Source: an uncultured Streptococcus sp.
Lineage (GTDB): Bacteria; Bacillota; Bacilli; Lactobacillales; Streptococcaceae
Length of the DNA: 20,385 nt
Direction of reading: 5' to 3'
Assembly: GCF_959025735.1 (NCBI RefSeq)
Contig: NZ_CAUFJQ010000026.1
Span: 1 to 20,385, forward strand
Positions 1 to 8,104 of the stretch are shown in pieces. Numbering within the stretch: position 1 is the first letter of the stretch; each line of letters opens with the position of its first letter. Both the position numbers and the translations under genes were made by a program. Under the pieces are notes generated by a model. That model was not told the origin of the DNA. It was given only the letters and a program-made list of their open reading frames with translations, and ran no database searches.

Positions 1-1185
1 GTGTCAACATCTGAATCAGTTTCAGCCTCTGAATCGGTGTCAACATCTGAATCAGCATCGACCTCTGAATCGGTATCAACGTCCGAGTCAGCGTCAACAT
101 CTGAATCGGTGTCAACATCTGAATCAGTTTCAGCCTCTGAATCGGTGTCAACATCTGAATCAGTTTCAGCCTCAGAGTCAGTTTCAACGTCTGAATCAGT
201 TTCAAGTTCTGAATCGGTGTCGATGTCCGAGTCAGCCTCAACGTCAGAGTCAGTTTCAAGTTCTGAATCGGTATCTACGTCCGAGTCAGTTTCAACGTCT
301 GAGTCAGTTCCAAGTTCTGAATCGGTGTCGATGTCCGAGTCAGCCTCAACGTCAGAGTCAGTTTCAAGTTCTGAATCGGTATCTACGTCCGAGTCAGTTT
401 CAACGTCTGAGTCAGTTTCAACATCTGAATCAGTGTCTACGTCTGAGTTAGTCTCGACTTCCGAGTCATTGTCAGCCTCAGAATCAGTATCAGTATCAGG
501 ATCCGAGTCTGTATCAACGTCTGAATCTGCATCGACATCCGAATCAGTTTCAACGTCTGAATCAGTGTCGACATCCGAGTCGGTTTCAATTTCTGAATCG
601 GTCTCAACGTCCGAATCCGTATCAACATCTGAGTCAGTATCTACTTCAGAGTCATTGTCAGCATCCGAGTCGGTTTCTGTATCCGAATCAGTTTCAGTCT
701 CTGAGTCTGTGTCAACGTCTGAATCATTATCAACCTCCGAATCGGTATCAACGTCTGAATCGGTCTCAACCTCAGAATCAGTTTCAACGTCTGAATCAGT
801 TTCTACTTCTGAATCAGCATCGACGTCCGAATCAGTTTCTACTTCAGAATCTGCATCAACCTCTGAATCGGTTTCAGCATCCGAGTCTGTATCAACGTCT
901 GAGTTGGTGTCAACGTCTGAATCAGTGTCGATATCCGAGTCGGTTTCTACCTCAGAATCCGTCTCAACGTCCGAATCCGTATCAACATCTGAGTCAGTCT
1001 CTACTTCAGAATCGGTTTCAACGTCTGAGTCCGTGTCGACATCAGAATCGGTTTCAATGTCAGAATCAGTCGCAACGTCCGAATCCGTATCAACATCTGA
1101 GTCAGTCTCTACTTCAGAATCGGTTTCAACGTCTGAATCAGTATCGAAATCTGAGTCAGTCTCAACATCCGAGTCGGTTTCAGTG
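1..1185 (+). repeat. 18-bp tandem repeat array coding SESVST-type units
   Basis: About 65 units of 18 bp, each coding six residues with Ser at every second position. Synonymous Ser codons (tca, tct, tcg, tcc, agt) are mixed, so most neighbouring units differ at DNA level even when the protein is identical. Glu is nearly fixed at one position of the unit, giving a strongly acidic stalk. The array breaks up from about 1190 onward. Confidence 0.9.
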
Positions 1186-1410
1186 AGTCAATCTCAATCA
1201 GTATCAATATCTGGTAGTGGTTCACAATCAACTTCTGGTTCAGAATTATTGTCTTCATCAGAATCAGCAAGTGGTTCACAAAAACACAGCCAATCTGTGG
1301 CGCTTCCGAATACTGGCGAAACAGGATCTGTGACATCAGCTCTTCTTGGGGTTGTTACAGGGTTAGCTGGAATTGCTGGACTGACCCGACGTAAAAAGAA
1401 GGGGAACTGA
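1..1410 (+). CDS. Serine-rich repeat surface protein, C-terminal part (5' end outside window)
   Basis: This is the C-terminal 469 residues of an SRR glycoprotein adhesin; the frame is open from the first base, so the start, signal peptide and binding region lie upstream. Residues 1 to about 396 are nearly pure six-residue repeats of the type SESVST with few substitutions (A, L, I, M, K, P). A short, more varied Ser/Gly/Gln linker follows (about 398-434). The end is a standard sortase signal: LPNTG at 435-439, a hydrophobic helix, and a final RRKKK cluster. In this family the Ser-rich stalk is O-glycosylated in the cytoplasm, exported by the accessory Sec system, and anchored to peptidoglycan by sortase A. 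Position just upstream of a second SRR gene and the aSec operon suggests it is a client of that machinery, but without its signal peptide this is inference. Family assignment is secure; ligand is unknown. Confidence 0.93.
   Translation: MSTSESVSASESVSTSESASTSESVSTSESASTSESVSTSESVSASESVSTSESVSASESVSTSESVSSSESVSMSESASTSESVSSSESVSTSESVSTSESVPSSESVSMSESASTSESVSSSESVSTSESVSTSESVSTSESVSTSELVSTSESLSASESVSVSGSESVSTSESASTSESVSTSESVSTSESVSISESVSTSESVSTSESVSTSESLSASESVSVSESVSVSESVSTSESLSTSESVSTSESVSTSESVSTSESVSTSESASTSESVSTSESASTSESVSASESVSTSELVSTSESVSISESVSTSESVSTSESVSTSESVSTSESVSTSESVSTSESVSMSESVATSESVSTSESVSTSESVSTSESVSKSESVSTSESVSVSQSQSVSISGSGSQSTSGSELLSSSESASGSQKHSQSVALPNTGETGSVTSALLGVVTGLAGIAGLTRRKKKGN
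201..416 (+). repeat. 108-bp tandem duplication inside the 18-bp array
   Basis: Bases 201-308 and 309-416 are two head-to-tail copies of a six-unit block. I find a single difference, T202 versus C310, which turns one Ser codon into Pro (SVPSSE). The rest of the array is much more diverged in its codons, so this looks like a recent slippage or recombination event. A 108-bp offset appears again between about 961-1028 and 1069-1136. Confidence 0.85.
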
Positions 1411-1434
1411 TCTAGTAGGAACTATCATTTTTTC

Positions 1435-1611
1435 GAGAGGCTGGGACAAAAGTCCCAGTCTCTCAATTGTCTTTGCATTGTCGAGCAGGACGCAGTGGTT
1501 GAGTGGGCTCTACTACGCTGATTTCATCAGCTTTTATAGCCCTACTCAACTGTGCGGAGGTGGGACGACGAAATCGAATTCTAACGAATTACCGATTTCT
1601 GTCCCACTCTC
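1435..1611 (+). repeat. Intergenic three-hairpin element with imperfect terminal inverted repeats
   Basis: Three hairpins follow each other between the two adhesin genes. Hairpin 1 pairs 1435-1447 with 1452-1464 (13 bp, one G-T, AAAA loop). Hairpin 2 pairs 1498-1503 with 1545-1550 and 1505-1509 with 1538-1542, and carries an inner stem of 1517-1522 with 1526-1531. Hairpin 3 pairs 1560-1566 with 1601-1607, 1570-1576 with 1593-1599 and 1577-1581 with 1586-1590. The two ends are also complementary to each other (gagaggctgggaca against tgtcccactctc, with a 2-base gap), as in miniature repeat elements. The sequence looks familiar to me as a dispersed streptococcal intergenic repeat, but I cannot name the family from this window. 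Confidence 0.7.
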
Positions 1612-1617
1612 TTTTTT
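1560..1617 (+). terminator. Probable rho-independent terminator of the first SRR gene
   Basis: The third hairpin of the intergenic element (gtgggac against gtcccac, with further inner pairing) is followed after a few bases by a run of six T. It lies about 150 bp after the LPNTG gene and upstream of the promoter of the next gene. The unusually long stem with small internal loops makes it less typical than the terminators further on. Confidence 0.6.
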
Positions 1618-1701
1618 ACTAGTAGAATGAAGTGTTTTTAATTTCTTGCAAAAAATTCGAAAACAAAAACAAAAATAAATAAGTTTTTTATAGCAAATTA
1701 C

Positions 1702-1753
1702 TTGAATCTACGTAGTATTCCTGTATAATGAATAATGACTACAATGTAAGGGG
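1702..1753 (+). promoter_or_regulatory. Promoter and ribosome binding site of the second SRR gene
   Basis: A perfect -10 TATAAT lies at 1724-1729 with TTGAAT at 1702-1707 (16-bp spacer). The region upstream, 1621-1700, is very A/T-rich with A-tracts. A ribosome site AAGGGG at 1748-1753 sits six bases before the ATG at 1760. The second adhesin can therefore be transcribed on its own. Confidence 0.75.
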
Positions 1754-1759
1754 AATATC

Positions 1760-4700
1760 ATGCAATTTAAGCGTTCAAAAGGAAACTTTCGTGAGACAGA
1801 TCGTGTCGTACGCTTCAAATTAATTAAATCAGGAAAAAATTGGCTTCGAGCATCAACTGCTGCTCTAGGACTCTTTCGTGTGGTTCGAGGGCAAGTAGAG
1901 GAGATGGTCATTGCCGAAGTTCCAGAAGATGGCGGTCGTCTTCATAAGAAGGGTCAACAGTTATTAAAAGGCTTGGTTGCTGTAGGGACTGTATTTGGAG
2001 GAGCTGTTGTGGCTACGACGGCTCAAGCAGAAGAAGTGGCATCTCTCGCCCCAACTGTGTCTGAAACGAAACAAGAGACATTGGCAGAAGCAGATAGCGT
2101 CATTCTTTCAAAGACATCCTCGCTAGATTCTGCCTCTGCTTCTCTATCAACCTCTACAAGTCTTTCTGAAACGACTAGCCATTCGCTCTCTATGAGTGAA
2201 TCGACTTCTATTTCCATCAGTGGGCAAGAATCTACCAGTTTGGCAAGCGTTTCTAGTGAATCCACACAAGTTCTAGCTTCAGAATCAGCGGTAGATGAAC
2301 CAGCAGCTACAGATGAAGCTTCCCTATTGGAACAAAATGCTTCTGAAGCAGAGCTGCTCCAACAAATCGCAGGGAAATACGCTACTCAGATACCTGTGCC
2401 TGAGCGTAAGGCAGCTTTGGAAGCAGTTATCAATAAGCTACAATCGGAAGTAACTACTAGCTATCGTTTGGTCCATACAAATGCTGGTGCGCAAGCTTAT
2501 GCCGAGCAACGCGATCGCTTGGGCAAAGCAGTTGATGAGATGATGACCACCTTAACGGCTGCAGGCTTTGTGGGAAATTCCAATATAAATGGGAAACCAG
2601 CTATCTCAGCTCAATTGGCTCCAATTAGTGAAGAGGCTAGAAGTAGTGATGAAGATCTATCCATCTCACCCGAGATGGATGATCGCCATGGCGCCAATGT
2701 GGTAGATGCGCCACTACCAACCTCGAATGTTGCCAAAGACCCGAACCTAGATAAAAATGCTTTGTTAACTCCAGAAGAGCTTGCAAAGTATTCAAAAGAT
2801 CACGATTTGAATCGTTATACTTTTGCAATTTGGGAATTTGTTGACCGAAATGAGGAATCCTTGGGCTACTATGCGACACTATCTGTTGATCGTAGCGAAA
2901 CGAATCCAGATATTCGTGATCCGAAGAATGTTTATTTCCGAATTGTGAAGGAATCAGATGGATCAGAAGTCTTTTCTCAAACATTCCACCCCAATGAGAG
3001 ATTGAATAGCCCTATACGACTTCCTAAAGAAGTCTTGATTGCCGATTCTCCAGCAGGCAACAACTTTATCTATTCTTTCGGAGACGCAAGTAAACCTCCT
3101 TATGTGACCCTACAATCTTTTCCTAGTATTATGGTTCCAGCCAGAAGTGTTATGCTCCGAGATGTCTATGATGTCATGGAACCTTCACGTCAAGGTCAAA
3201 TATTAAACGAGTTCTTCCAGGTTAAAGTACCAACCATGTGGTCTCAACAGTCTACCTTGTATCGTTTGGTGGATCCAAAGGGTAAATGGCAAAATGGACT
3301 GTATCAACCAACTGGTGAAGAAGAGATCCTTGCTGAATACAGGCAATCAGGGATTGAGGGACAACAGTATACGGCTTCAAATGCGCGTGATATTGCAGGT
3401 TACGTTCAGGTACCAGTAGTAAGTACTTCTCAAAATGTAACAACAGGAACTTTTGATAATAGTACAGTTGGAGATCGACGTGTAGAATTGTATGGAAATG
3501 CGCGTGAGCATTTTATCAAAAGTGAAGTTGTCCCAACGAATCAAAATGGGGACTACATTCTTCGCTATTACGTCTTGGATCCTTCTAAAATATATACATT
3601 GACCTCTCGGGATACAGGAAATGAACCAGTATTTGATAAGTATACTCTTGTTTATGAAAAAACTTTTAAACACGACGTTCCAGGCCAATTGTCTGACTTA
3701 GGTGGAACGCGTAAAATTGAAAGTAAAAATAAGGATTATTTCCTAAACGTTACTCCAAGACGTGTGGATGAACATAACTTTGAACTGGACGTAACAGGTT
3801 GGTTTTCCGCCAATGAAACAGTGACCTATACTGATGAAAAGACGGGAATAGCGTACACGGTTCCAAAACCATTCACAGCTGTTCCAAAATCACCTTCCCT
3901 TTCAAAAAATACAACAATGGTTGTAGGGGAAGATGCGACTCCTCAAGGAGCCGATGGCTTCTCTCGTTTCAAGCATACGATTAAAGATAACTATTATGCT
4001 AATCCAATGACGAGTGTGAACTACTATTATCGGAAGATGACGGCATCTGAGTCTGCCTCACAGTCTCAAAGTTTTTCAACTTCATCTTCCATCTCTGAGA
4101 GTGAGTCACCAACCTTTGAGTCTATTTCAAGATCTCAGTCAGAATCCTTGGCCCCAGCATCACTATCTGCGAGTCAGTCAGAATCCTTGGTTCAAGCCTC
4201 GGTTTTTGCGAGCCAGTCTGATTCTTTAATTCAAGCTATGTCTTCTGCGAGTCAATCGAAGTCCTTGGCTCAAGAATCACTTTCCGCGAGCCAGTCTGAT
4301 TTCTTAGTTCAAACATCAATTTTCCTTAGTCAATCTGAATCGTTGGCTCAAGAATCGCTTTCTACGAGCCAATCGACATCCTTGGTTCAAGAATCGCTTT
4401 CAGTGAGCCAATCTGAGTCACAGGTTCAAGAATCGATTTCTGTGAGTCAGTCAGAATCGTTAGTACAAGAATCCGTTTCGGCAAGTCAATCAGAGTCACA
4501 AGTTCAAGCTTCGGTTTCGGCCAGTCAGTCAGAATCGTTAATTCAAGAATCGACTTCCGTAAGCCAATCTGAATCGTTGGTACAAGAGTCGGTTTCAGCG
4601 AGTCAATCTGAATCACAGGTTCAAGAATCGATTTCTGTGAGTCAGTCAGAATCGTTAATTCAAGAATCGACTTCCGCAAGCCAATCTGAATCGTTGGTTC

Positions 4701-7700
4701 AAGAATCGACTTCCGCAAGTCAATCAGAGTCACAGGTTCAAGAATCAGTTTCGGCAAGTCAATCAGAGTCCTTGGTACAAGAGTCAGTTTCAGCGAGTCA
4801 ATCCGATTCGTTGGTACAAGAGTCGGTTTCAGCAAGTCAGTCAGAGTCACAGGTTCAAGAATCGGTTTCAGCAAGTCAGTCAGAGTCACAGGTTCAAGCA
4901 TCAATCTCTGCAAGCCAATCTGAATCGCAGGTTCAAGCTTCGACTTCAGCGAGTCAATCTGAGTCACAAGTTCAAACTTCAACATCAGTAAGCCAGTCAG
5001 AATCACAGGATAAAGAATCGCTTTCTGCGAGCCAATCCGAATCACAAGTTCAAGCCTCGACTTCAGCGAGTCAATCTGAGTCACAGGATAAAGAATCGGT
5101 TTCAGCAAGTCAGTCAGAGTCACAGGTTCAAGCATCAATCTCAGCAAGCCAATCAGAATCACAGGTTCATGCTTCAATATCTGCGAGTCAATCTGAATCA
5201 CTGGTTAAAGAATCAATTTCCGCGAGTCAGTCCGAGTCACAGGTTCGAGAATCGATTTCAGCAAGCCAGTCCGAGTCACAGGTTCGAGAATCGATTTCAG
5301 CAAGCCAATCTGAGTCACAGGTTAAAGAATCAGTTTCGGCAAGCCAGTCAGAGTCGTTGGTCCAAGCTTCAATCTCAGCAAGCCAATCAGAATCACAGGT
5401 TCAAGCTTCAATATCTGCGAGTCAATCTGAATCACTGGTTAAAGAATCAATTTCCGCGAGTCAATCAGACTCACAAGTCCGAGAATCGATTTCTGTGAGT
5501 CAATCCGAATCGTTAATTAAAGCTTCAACTTCAGCAAGTCAATCTGAATCGCAAGTCCGCGAATCAATTTCAGTAAGTCAGTCTGAGTTGCAAGCACAAG
5601 AATCACTTTCGGTAAGTCAATCTGACTCACAAGTCCGAGCTTCGGTTTCGGCAAGCCAATCTGACTCACAAGTTCAAGCTTCAACATCAGTAAGCCAGTC
5701 CGAGTCACAGGTTCGAGAATCGATTTCAGCAAGCCAATCAGAATCACAGGTTCAAGCTTCAGTTTCGGCAAGTCAGTCTGAGTCCTTGGTACAAAAGTCC
5801 GTTTCCGCTAGTCAATCTGAGTCCTTGGTTCAGGCATCTGTATCTGCAAGTCAATCAGAATCGCAGGTTCAGGCATCTGTATCGGCAAGCCAATCAGAGT
5901 CTTTGGTTCAAGAATCTGTTTCAGCAAGTCAATCTGAGTCTTTGTTCCAAGCTTCAGTATCAGCGAGCCAATCAGAGTCCTTGGTACAAGAGTCGGTTTC
6001 AATTAGTCAGTCCGATTCCTTGATACAAGCATCTGTTTCTGTCAGTCAATCAGACTCGCAATCAAAAGCGGCATCAGCATCTAAGAGTGAGTCTGAAAAA
6101 GCCTCGAAATCTGTTTCGTTGAGTCAGTCGGTATCCTTATCTAATTTGGTATCCAAATCAATTTCTGTGTCTCAATCGCAGTCAACATCGGCGGTTGGAT
6201 CGGAAGAAGTGGTTTCTCAACTGATTTCCTTGTCGCAATCTATTTCGATGAGTCAATCTGAATCACTGGTTCGGGCATCTGTATCTGCAAGTCAATCAGA
6301 GTCGTTGGTCCAAGAATCAGTTTCTGCGAGCCAGTCTGATTCGCAGGTACAAGAGTCAGTCTCAGCGAGTCAGTCCGATTCCTTGATACAAGAATCCGTT
6401 TCCGCGAGTCAGTCTGATTCCTTGGTTCAGGAATCTGTATCTGCCAGTCAATCAGACTCGTTGGTACAAGCATCCGTTTCTGCCAGTCAATCAGACTCGT
6501 TGGTACAAGCATCAGTCTCAGCCAGTCAATCAGACTCGTTGGTTCAGGCATCTGTATCGTCTAGCAAATCCGAGTCTTTGGTTCAGACATCGGTTTCAGC
6601 TAGCCAATCCGAGTCTTTGGTACAAGCCTCAGTTTCAGCAAGTCAGTCTGAGTCCTTGGTACAAGAGTCCGTTTCCGCCAGTCGATCAGACTCCTTGGTT
6701 CAGTCATCTGTATCGGCTAGCCAATCAGAGTCGTTGGTACAAGCATCCGTTTCTGCGAGCCAATCAGAATCGTTAGTACAAGCCTCAGTTTCAGTGAGTC
6801 AGTCACAATCTACTTCTGATGACGAATCTAAGTCTCAAAATACAGAATCTATGTCCTTTTCTCGTTCTGATTCAATGAGTCAGTCGGAATCGCAAGTATC
6901 GACTGATTTGCAATCAACATCATTGAGTCAATCAGACTCATTAGTGCGAGAGTCTGTTTCAGCCAGTGAATCCGACTCGTTGGTACAATCGTCCGTTTCT
7001 GCGAGCCAATCAGACTCGCAGGTTCAAGCCTCGGTTTCGGCAAGTGAATCAAATTCATTGATTCAAGAATCGATCTCAGCTAGTCAATCAGACTCGCAAT
7101 CAAAAGTAGCTTCTGAATCAGCATCTAAGAGTGAGTCTGAAAAAGCCTCGAAATCTGTTTTGTTGAGTCAGTCGGTATCCTTATCTAATTTAGCGTCTAG
7201 ATCCATTTCTATGTCTCAATCGCAGTCAACATCGGCGGTTGGATCGGAGAAAGTAGTTTCTCAACTGATTTCCTTGTCGCAATCTATTTCGATGAGCGAA
7301 AAGCTGTCTGAATCTGTTTCAATGAGTCAATCCGAATCCTTGGTTCAAGCTTCGATTTTGGCAAGTCAATCCGAATCCTTAGTACAAGCTTCGATTTCTA
7401 CAACTCAATCTGAGTCACAAGTCCAAACTTCAGTTTCAGCAAGTCGGTCTGAATCACAGGTTCAAGCTTCTGCCTCAACAAGCAAATCAGCTTCAACTTC
7501 TGATGTCGTAGCTGCATCGCAGGTTTCAGAGTCTGTATCGTTCTCGCGATCAGTTTCAGAGAGTCTATCTGCTTCACAATGGGCATCTCATTCAGAATCT
7601 CTAGCGTCAGCCTCGCTATCGAAGTCTGACTCCTATAGCCAATCAACTTCGCTCCTTTCAACAAGCGAATCAGCTTCAACGTCGATGCCAGTGTCTGAAT

Positions 7701-8026
7701 TCCCTTTGACGAGTGTCTCAGACTCTATGAGCGCATCATCGACAGAGAGTCAATCCCTATCGCATGAAGCTTCTGAATGGATCAGTGTGTCTTATGCATC
7801 AAGTTTCTCTGCTATGACCAGTCCTACTGAGTCTGTCGTGTCTTCATCAAGCACCTCTTACTCAGAATCTCCATCAGATGCAAGCTCGCTAAGTGCGACG
7901 CATTCTTCAGGACCTGCTCTTCCAGAGACAGGAGCCCATCCTTCAAGTAATATCCTTGCTACGGTAGTTTCCATTCTTCTGTCTGGATTAGCCCTTTTAG
8001 GAATTCGGAAAAAAGATAGCAAATAA
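1760..8026 (+). CDS. Serine-rich repeat glycoprotein adhesin, GspB/Fap1 family, complete
   Basis: This is a complete cell-wall-anchored SRR adhesin of 2088 residues. The roughly 90-residue signal peptide closely resembles that of S. gordonii GspB. It has a charged start, the KxxKxGKxW motif at 20-28 (KLIKSGKNW), and a glycine-bearing hydrophobic core at 71-87 with G76, G80 and G81. Cleavage is likely after TAQA at about 90. Next come an accessory Sec transport segment (about 91-118), a short first Ser-rich region (about 118-178), the non-repeat binding region (about 180-761), and a long second Ser-rich region (about 764-2045). The anchor is LPETG at 2054-2058, a hydrophobic helix and RKKDSK. 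The binding region starts with predicted helices (about 190-270) and continues as beta-rich sequence; about 475-590 resembles MucBP-like repeats (IAGY motif near 545). I see no YTRY-type sialoglycan motif, so the ligand is open. Expected client of the export operon that follows. Confidence 0.95.
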   Translation: MQFKRSKGNFRETDRVVRFKLIKSGKNWLRASTAALGLFRVVRGQVEEMVIAEVPEDGGRLHKKGQQLLKGLVAVGTVFGGAVVATTAQAEEVASLAPTVSETKQETLAEADSVILSKTSSLDSASASLSTSTSLSETTSHSLSMSESTSISISGQESTSLASVSSESTQVLASESAVDEPAATDEASLLEQNASEAELLQQIAGKYATQIPVPERKAALEAVINKLQSEVTTSYRLVHTNAGAQAYAEQRDRLGKAVDEMMTTLTAAGFVGNSNINGKPAISAQLAPISEEARSSDEDLSISPEMDDRHGANVVDAPLPTSNVAKDPNLDKNALLTPEELAKYSKDHDLNRYTFAIWEFVDRNEESLGYYATLSVDRSETNPDIRDPKNVYFRIVKESDGSEVFSQTFHPNERLNSPIRLPKEVLIADSPAGNNFIYSFGDASKPPYVTLQSFPSIMVPARSVMLRDVYDVMEPSRQGQILNEFFQVKVPTMWSQQSTLYRLVDPKGKWQNGLYQPTGEEEILAEYRQSGIEGQQYTASNARDIAGYVQVPVVSTSQNVTTGTFDNSTVGDRRVELYGNAREHFIKSEVVPTNQNGDYILRYYVLDPSKIYTLTSRDTGNEPVFDKYTLVYEKTFKHDVPGQLSDLGGTRKIESKNKDYFLNVTPRRVDEHNFELDVTGWFSANETVTYTDEKTGIAYTVPKPFTAVPKSPSLSKNTTMVVGEDATPQGADGFSRFKHTIKDNYYANPMTSVNYYYRKMTASESASQSQSFSTSSSISESESPTFESISRSQSESLAPASLSASQSESLVQASVFASQSDSLIQAMSSASQSKSLAQESLSASQSDFLVQTSIFLSQSESLAQESLSTSQSTSLVQESLSVSQSESQVQESISVSQSESLVQESVSASQSESQVQASVSASQSESLIQESTSVSQSESLVQESVSASQSESQVQESISVSQSESLIQESTSASQSESLVQESTSASQSESQVQESVSASQSESLVQESVSASQSDSLVQESVSASQSESQVQESVSASQSESQVQASISASQSESQVQASTSASQSESQVQTSTSVSQSESQDKESLSASQSESQVQASTSASQSESQDKESVSASQSESQVQASISASQSESQVHASISASQSESLVKESISASQSESQVRESISASQSESQVRESISASQSESQVKESVSASQSESLVQASISASQSESQVQASISASQSESLVKESISASQSDSQVRESISVSQSESLIKASTSASQSESQVRESISVSQSELQAQESLSVSQSDSQVRASVSASQSDSQVQASTSVSQSESQVRESISASQSESQVQASVSASQSESLVQKSVSASQSESLVQASVSASQSESQVQASVSASQSESLVQESVSASQSESLFQASVSASQSESLVQESVSISQSDSLIQASVSVSQSDSQSKAASASKSESEKASKSVSLSQSVSLSNLVSKSISVSQSQSTSAVGSEEVVSQLISLSQSISMSQSESLVRASVSASQSESLVQESVSASQSDSQVQESVSASQSDSLIQESVSASQSDSLVQESVSASQSDSLVQASVSASQSDSLVQASVSASQSDSLVQASVSSSKSESLVQTSVSASQSESLVQASVSASQSESLVQESVSASRSDSLVQSSVSASQSESLVQASVSASQSESLVQASVSVSQSQSTSDDESKSQNTESMSFSRSDSMSQSESQVSTDLQSTSLSQSDSLVRESVSASESDSLVQSSVSASQSDSQVQASVSASESNSLIQESISASQSDSQSKVASESASKSESEKASKSVLLSQSVSLSNLASRSISMSQSQSTSAVGSEKVVSQLISLSQSISMSEKLSESVSMSQSESLVQASILASQSESLVQASISTTQSESQVQTSVSASRSESQVQASASTSKSASTSDVVAASQVSESVSFSRSVSESLSASQWASHSESLASASLSKSDSYSQSTSLLSTSESASTSMPVSEFPLTSVSDSMSASSTESQSLSHEASEWISVSYASSFSAMTSPTESVVSSSSTSYSESPSDASSLSATHSSGPALPETGAHPSSNILATVVSILLSGLALLGIRKKDSK
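6043..6252 (+). repeat. Interrupting module of the SRR array, copy 1
   Basis: About 210 bp that does not follow the 39-bp period. It codes a lysine-bearing Ser-rich stretch (SKSESEKASKSVSLSQSVSL), then SNLVSKSIS, then a less Ser-rich segment AVGSEEVVSQLISLSQSISMS. A close copy lies about 1.04 kb downstream at 7082-7296. Confidence 0.85.
7082..7296 (+). repeat. Interrupting module of the SRR array, copy 2
   Basis: This is the second copy of the module at 6043-6252, with a 6-bp insertion (two extra residues, SE, near the start) and scattered substitutions. Several of these change the protein, such as EEVV to EKVV and NLVSK to NLASR. The two copies show that a block of about 1 kb of the array was duplicated and has since diverged. 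Confidence 0.85.
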
Positions 8027-8045
8027 GGTATTAAATATCATGAAT

Positions 8046-8073
8046 AAAGACCGGGATATTACCGGTCTTTTAT
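8046..8073 (+). terminator. Rho-independent terminator after the second SRR gene
   Basis: A perfect 9-bp stem pairs AAAGACCGG (8046-8054) with CCGGTCTTT (8062-8070) around a 7-base loop, followed by T-rich sequence. It lies 20 bases after the adhesin stop codon and separates adhesin transcription from the glycosyltransferase gene. Confidence 0.85.
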
Positions 8074-8104
8074 TGATCTAGAATGTCTAAGAAGTTGTGA
8101 AATA

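Larger units (their letters stand above)
4126..7480 (+). repeat. 39-bp tandem repeat array coding 13-residue SVSASQSES(L/Q)VQE units
   Basis: Most of the second Ser-rich region consists of 13-residue units: five alternating Ser-x pairs, then LVQ, QVQ or LIQ, and E or A. The longest uninterrupted block is about 4126-6060. Shorter blocks lie at about 6250-6800, 6930-7090 and 7320-7480, separated by other Ser-rich sequence. Some neighbouring units are identical at DNA level; for example 5230-5268 equals 5269-5307. A higher-order duplication of six units is also visible: about 95 bp from 5135 recurs almost unchanged from 5369, an offset of 234 bp. Confidence 0.85.

Noticed and set aside
1..1200. 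CRISPR-like array, because of regularly repeating short sequences
   Set aside because: The 18-bp periodicity is continuous, keeps a reading frame coding SESVST units, and has no repeat/spacer alternation.
1708..1911. Minus-strand open frame covering the promoter and signal peptide of the adhesin
   Set aside because: It is antisense to a highly recognisable GspB-type signal peptide and overlaps its promoter; nothing supports it as a gene.
4362..5201. Long open frame of 279 codons on the minus strand inside the SRR region, and similar shorter ones at 5517-5771, 5808-6002, 6240-6551, 437-628 and 1109-1336
   Set aside because: These exist because short in-frame repeats on the plus strand repeat the same stop-free antisense codons. 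The products are low-complexity Leu/Ile/Pro/Gln repeats with no ribosome site or family resemblance.
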